A stretch of 7,701 nucleotides of DNA, from the NCBI GenBank assembly GCA_030453005.1, contig JAKDLE010000117.1:1-7701 (forward strand), read 5' to 3'. Shown piece after piece: positions 6,189 to 7,701 of the stretch. Made by a program: the position numbers and the translations under genes. The notes under the pieces were generated by a model. It searched no databases and was not told the origin of the DNA. It saw only the letters and a list, made by a program, of their open reading frames with translations. The DNA comes from Pseudonocardia sp. (GTDB lineage Bacteria; Actinomycetota; Actinomycetes; Mycobacteriales; Pseudonocardiaceae). Position 1 is the stretch's first letter. Each line of letters opens with the position of its first letter.

Positions 6189-6409
6189 TGCCGATCGGCG
6201 CGTTCGCGCGCCTCGCGCGGCTCACCGTCAAGGCCGTGCGGCACTACGACGCGCAGGGGCTGCTGGTGCCCGCGCACGTCGACGCGCGTTCGGGCTACCG
6301 CTACTACCGCGCCGAGCAGGTGCCGACGGCGACGACGATCGCGCTGCTGCGCGGCCTGGACGTGCCGCTCCCGGTGGTGACGCGGCTCGCCGTCGCGGTC
6401 GTCGAGTGA
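6188..6409 (+). CDS. Minimal MerR-family protein (helix-turn-helix only)
   Basis: A 73-residue product that is nearly only the MerR winged helix: IGAFARLARLTVKAVRHYDA (residues 3-22, recognition helix and HYD motif), QGLLVPAHVDARSGYRYYRA (wing), then EQV and a helix ending LLRGLDVPLPVVTRLAVAVVE. MerR proteins normally continue with a long antiparallel dimerisation helix and often a C-terminal effector domain. Both are missing. Only 23 bases separate its stop from the end of the convergent DUF4191 gene, and I see no continuation in another frame, so the 3' part was lost or never existed. The ATG overlaps the GyrI TGA (TGATG). It probably binds the 19-bp-spacer promoter upstream of the pair, with GyrI acting as sensor in trans; both roles are inference. 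It could instead be a decaying fragment of a fused regulator. Confidence 0.8.
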   Translation: MPIGAFARLARLTVKAVRHYDAQGLLVPAHVDARSGYRYYRAEQVPTATTIALLRGLDVPLPVVTRLAVAVVE

Positions 6410-6423
6410 TCACCGCTCACCGC

Positions 6424-6439
6424 GCGCTGCTGTCAGCGC
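6424..6439. terminator. Hairpin between converging MerR and DUF4191 genes
   Basis: GCGCTG (6424-6429) and CAGCGC (6434-6439) form a perfect 6-bp stem with a CTGT loop. It overlaps the last codons of the minus-strand DUF4191 gene and sits 15 bases after the MerR stop. No T-run is present. A shared terminator is plausible, but a chance stem in GC-rich DNA cannot be excluded. Confidence 0.3.
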
Positions 6440-7218
6440 CTGCGGACGGTGCGCTGCACGCTGCGCATCTTCGCGCCCGCGGGCATCGGGCCCTTCGGCA
6501 GCGCCGCCGTGCGGGAGCCGAGCGCTGCGAGGCGGGCCTCGATCGTGTCCATCTCCTTCACGGAGATGTTGCGCGGGAGCTTCATCAGGTGGCGCTGCAG
6601 ACCCTTGAGCGGGACCTGGCCCTCGTCGTTGCCGACGACGACGTCGTAGATCGGCATGGTGCCCGCGACGCGAGCGGTGCGCTTCTTCTCCTGCGCCAGC
6701 AGGCTCTTGACGCGGTGCGGGGCGCCCTCGGCCACGAAGATGATGCCGGGCCTGCCGATCACCCGGTGCACGGCGTCGAGGTGGGTGGTGCCCGCGACGC
6801 CCTGGGTGACGCGCCACTGGCCGCGCAGGTTGTCCAGCGCCCAGCCCGCGGCGCCGGGCTGTCCGTCGGCCTTCTGGTACACGTTGCGCTGCACGCGGCG
6901 ACCGAACACGCTGATGGCGCCCAGGATGCCGACCGCGATGCCGATGGGCAGCAGGATCAGCCAGATCCCGAAGATCGCCCCGATCCCGACGGCCACTGCC
7001 ACGCCCAGCAGGAAGGCGCCGAGCATCCACGGGATGAGCGCCTTGTCCTCCTTGCGCTGCATCTGGAACGCCTGCCAGATCTGCTTGCGGCGCGCCTTCG
7101 CCCCGGCACGCTTCTCCAGCCGTGCTGCCTTCTTCGCTGATTTGTCGATCTTCGCTGTCTTGTCGATCTTCCCAGCCTTGTCTGTCTTCCCAGCCTTGTC
7201 GGGCTTCCCAGCGGCCAT
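6433..7218 (-). CDS. DUF4191 family integral membrane protein
   Basis: A 261-residue protein with three parts. Residues ~1-45 are Lys-rich and made of four hexapeptide repeats (DKAGKT, DKAGKI, DKTAKI, DKSAKK). A conserved KQIWQAFQMQRKEDKALIPW follows. Two adjacent membrane helices (about residues 65-108; LLGVAVAVGIGAIFGIWLIL, then PIGIAVGILGAISVFG) lead into a cytosolic C-terminal domain with YQKADGQPGAAGWAL, LRGQWRVTQGVAG, VIGRPGIIFVAEG, MPIYDVVVGNDEGQVPLKGL and KEMDTIEARLAAL. This layout fits the actinobacterial DUF4191 family, which includes M. tuberculosis Rv2219 near lipA and glnA1. Its function is unknown. The ATG at 7218 is chosen because the N-terminus begins there and a TATCCT -10 lies seven bases upstream; an in-frame upstream start at 7275 would overlap the divergent gene. 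Convergent with the MerR gene. Confidence 0.88.
   Translation of the reverse strand: MAAGKPDKAGKTDKAGKIDKTAKIDKSAKKAARLEKRAGAKARRKQIWQAFQMQRKEDKALIPWMLGAFLLGVAVAVGIGAIFGIWLILLPIGIAVGILGAISVFGRRVQRNVYQKADGQPGAAGWALDNLRGQWRVTQGVAGTTHLDAVHRVIGRPGIIFVAEGAPHRVKSLLAQEKKRTARVAGTMPIYDVVVGNDEGQVPLKGLQRHLMKLPRNISVKEMDTIEARLAALGSRTAALPKGPMPAGAKMRSVQRTVRRR
7142..7213 (-). repeat. Four 18-bp tandem repeats encoding Lys-rich hexapeptides
   Basis: Units at 7142-7159, 7160-7177, 7178-7195 and 7196-7213 share TTGTC and CTTC at fixed places (plus strand). Three of them end in CTTCCCAGC plus one base. Each encodes six residues of pattern D-K-small-small-K-x, except that the copy nearest the start codon reads PDK. 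Length changes by whole units keep the frame, so copy number could vary between strains. Confidence 0.8.
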
Positions 7219-7225
7219 GTCGCCC

Positions 7226-7231
7226 AGGATA
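7226..7231 (-). promoter_or_regulatory. -10 element of the DUF4191 gene, probably leaderless
   Basis: On the minus strand TATCCT fits TANNNT and is followed by seven bases and the ATG at 7218. The whole divergent gap to the next gene is only 34 bases. On the plus strand CAGACT (7241-7246) stands six bases before the ATG at 7253 and may be the matching -10 of that gene. Both mRNAs would be leaderless and their promoters overlap. Confidence 0.45.
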
Positions 7232-7252
7232 CGGGTCGGCCAGACTGGGGCC

Positions 7253-7701
7253 ATGGGCGCGCTGGAGACGATCACCCGGTACTACGACGGCTGCACCACC
7301 GGCGACCTGGAGCAGATGCTCACGACGCTCGACCCGGACGTCGTGCACTACTTCCTGGCGCCCAACGTCGGCTCCACCCCGGTGCGGGGCGCGGAGCACC
7401 TGGCGCGGTACTGGCGCAAGGTCGCGGCGCTGATCGAGGCGCGCTGGGTGGTGGACCACGCGCTGGTCGGCGCGGACGAGACGGTGATCGAGTGGACGAT
7501 GTTCCACCGGCCGCGTGGCGCCACCGAGCGGGTGGCGACCCGCGGCGCCGAGTGGTTCACCCTCGCCGCCGACGGGCGGATCGCCGAGATCCGCTCCTAC
7601 TACCAGCTGCGCCCCGAGACCACCGAGCTCGACGGCTTCCCCTACGTCGAGCGCGGGTACTCGTCCCCCGACGCGGAACACGGCACGCTGCACCGCCCCG
7701 C
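7253..7701 (+). CDS. SnoaL/NTF2-like fold protein, 3' end outside the window
   Basis: An open frame of 149 codons with no stop before the window ends. It starts MGALETITRYYDGCTTGDLE, the first helix typical of NTF2-like proteins, followed by ML..LDPDVVHYF, then a strand-rich part: GAEHLARYWRKV, VVDHALVGADETVIEWTMF, RGAEWFTLAADGRIAEIRSY and YQLRPETTELDGFPY. The alpha+beta cone fold is used by ketosteroid isomerase-, polyketide cyclase- and dehydratase-type enzymes and by ligand-binding proteins; nothing here names a substrate. Length is already typical, so few residues should be missing. It is divergent from DUF4191 with a 34-base gap, and the coding signal (GC-rich third positions) is strong. 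In M. tuberculosis lipA is, by recollection, beside the DUF4191 gene, so this gene occupies a different context. Confidence 0.75.
   Translation, partial: MGALETITRYYDGCTTGDLEQMLTTLDPDVVHYFLAPNVGSTPVRGAEHLARYWRKVAALIEARWVVDHALVGADETVIEWTMFHRPRGATERVATRGAEWFTLAADGRIAEIRSYYQLRPETTELDGFPYVERGYSSPDAEHGTLHRP

Noticed and set aside
5882..6409. A longer 175-codon reading of the MerR gene with an upstream start
   Set aside because: Residues before position 6188 in that frame are Arg/Pro/Gly-rich nonsense overlapping the GyrI-like gene; the MerR family N-terminus starts exactly at the ATG at 6188.
6406..7140. A 244-codon plus-strand frame opposite DUF4191
   Set aside because: Shadow of the minus-strand gene; Ala/Asp/His/Leu-rich without recognisable domain.
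6410..7693. A 427-codon minus-strand frame spanning DUF4191 and the NTF2-like gene
   Set aside because: Arg/Gly-rich product in a shadow frame; the real minus-strand gene is in another frame and ends its N-terminus at 7218.
1..7701. tRNA, rRNA, riboswitch, CRISPR array or replication origin
   Set aside because: Nothing resembling conserved tRNA arms, rRNA segments, a known glutamine or SAM riboswitch core, regularly spaced repeats or DnaA boxes was seen by eye; a covariance-model scan was not possible.

Overview
The window is very GC-rich with strongly G/C-biased third codon positions, GTG starts and tightly overlapping genes. Together with a GlnR-type operator and a glnA / RDD / DUF4191 gene set, this points to an actinobacterium. 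Pseudonocardia or a relative is my guess from general resemblance, not a demonstrated assignment. The left edge looks like a contig end: the first ~60 bases are almost pure G/C and read like a damaged start of the first gene.

Left block (23-3351, + strand): a translationally coupled glxB-glxC-glxD-type operon encoding a three-polypeptide glutamate-synthase-like enzyme. It comprises a class II glutamine amidotransferase, a GltB C-terminal beta-helix subunit and an FMN-binding synthase subunit, followed by the N-terminal third of an FAD-dependent amine oxidase (sarcosine/glycine oxidase-like). Three of the four genes are broken: glxB by a frameshift at 740 and a corrupted N-terminus, glxD by an extra C in a C-run at 2049-2053, and the oxidase by truncation near 3338. 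Because the glxB frameshift throws its reading frame into that of glxC, naive gene calling gives one false 530-residue fusion. Either the operon is decaying or this end of the assembly is poor.

Middle (3352-3585): a gene-free stretch between converging genes. It holds short direct repeats, a symmetric 60-bp dyad and a small hairpin next to the glnA stop. It looks like the scar of a mobile element plus terminator structures.

Right block: intact glnA on the minus strand (type I glutamine synthetase with the adenylylation tyrosine), preceded by a good Shine-Dalgarno and a four-half-site GlnR-like operator (5063-5100). Divergent from it is a small RDD membrane protein gene whose -10 element lies 7 bases from its ATG, suggesting a leaderless mRNA. 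Then comes a two-gene unit: a GyrI-like small-molecule-binding protein and, overlapping by one base, a 73-residue MerR protein that is only a helix-turn-helix. They sit behind a MerR-style promoter with a 19-bp spacer. Next is a DUF4191 membrane protein on the minus strand with an 18-bp tandem repeat near its N-terminus. Last is a divergent SnoaL/NTF2-like gene cut by the window end.

The glnA / RDD / DUF4191 order matches what I recall of the M. tuberculosis glnA1 neighbourhood, with the GyrI-MerR pair inserted between RDD and DUF4191. The most novel-looking item is this split, order-inverted MerR/GyrI regulator unit. The clearest regulatory signal is the GlnR-like site.
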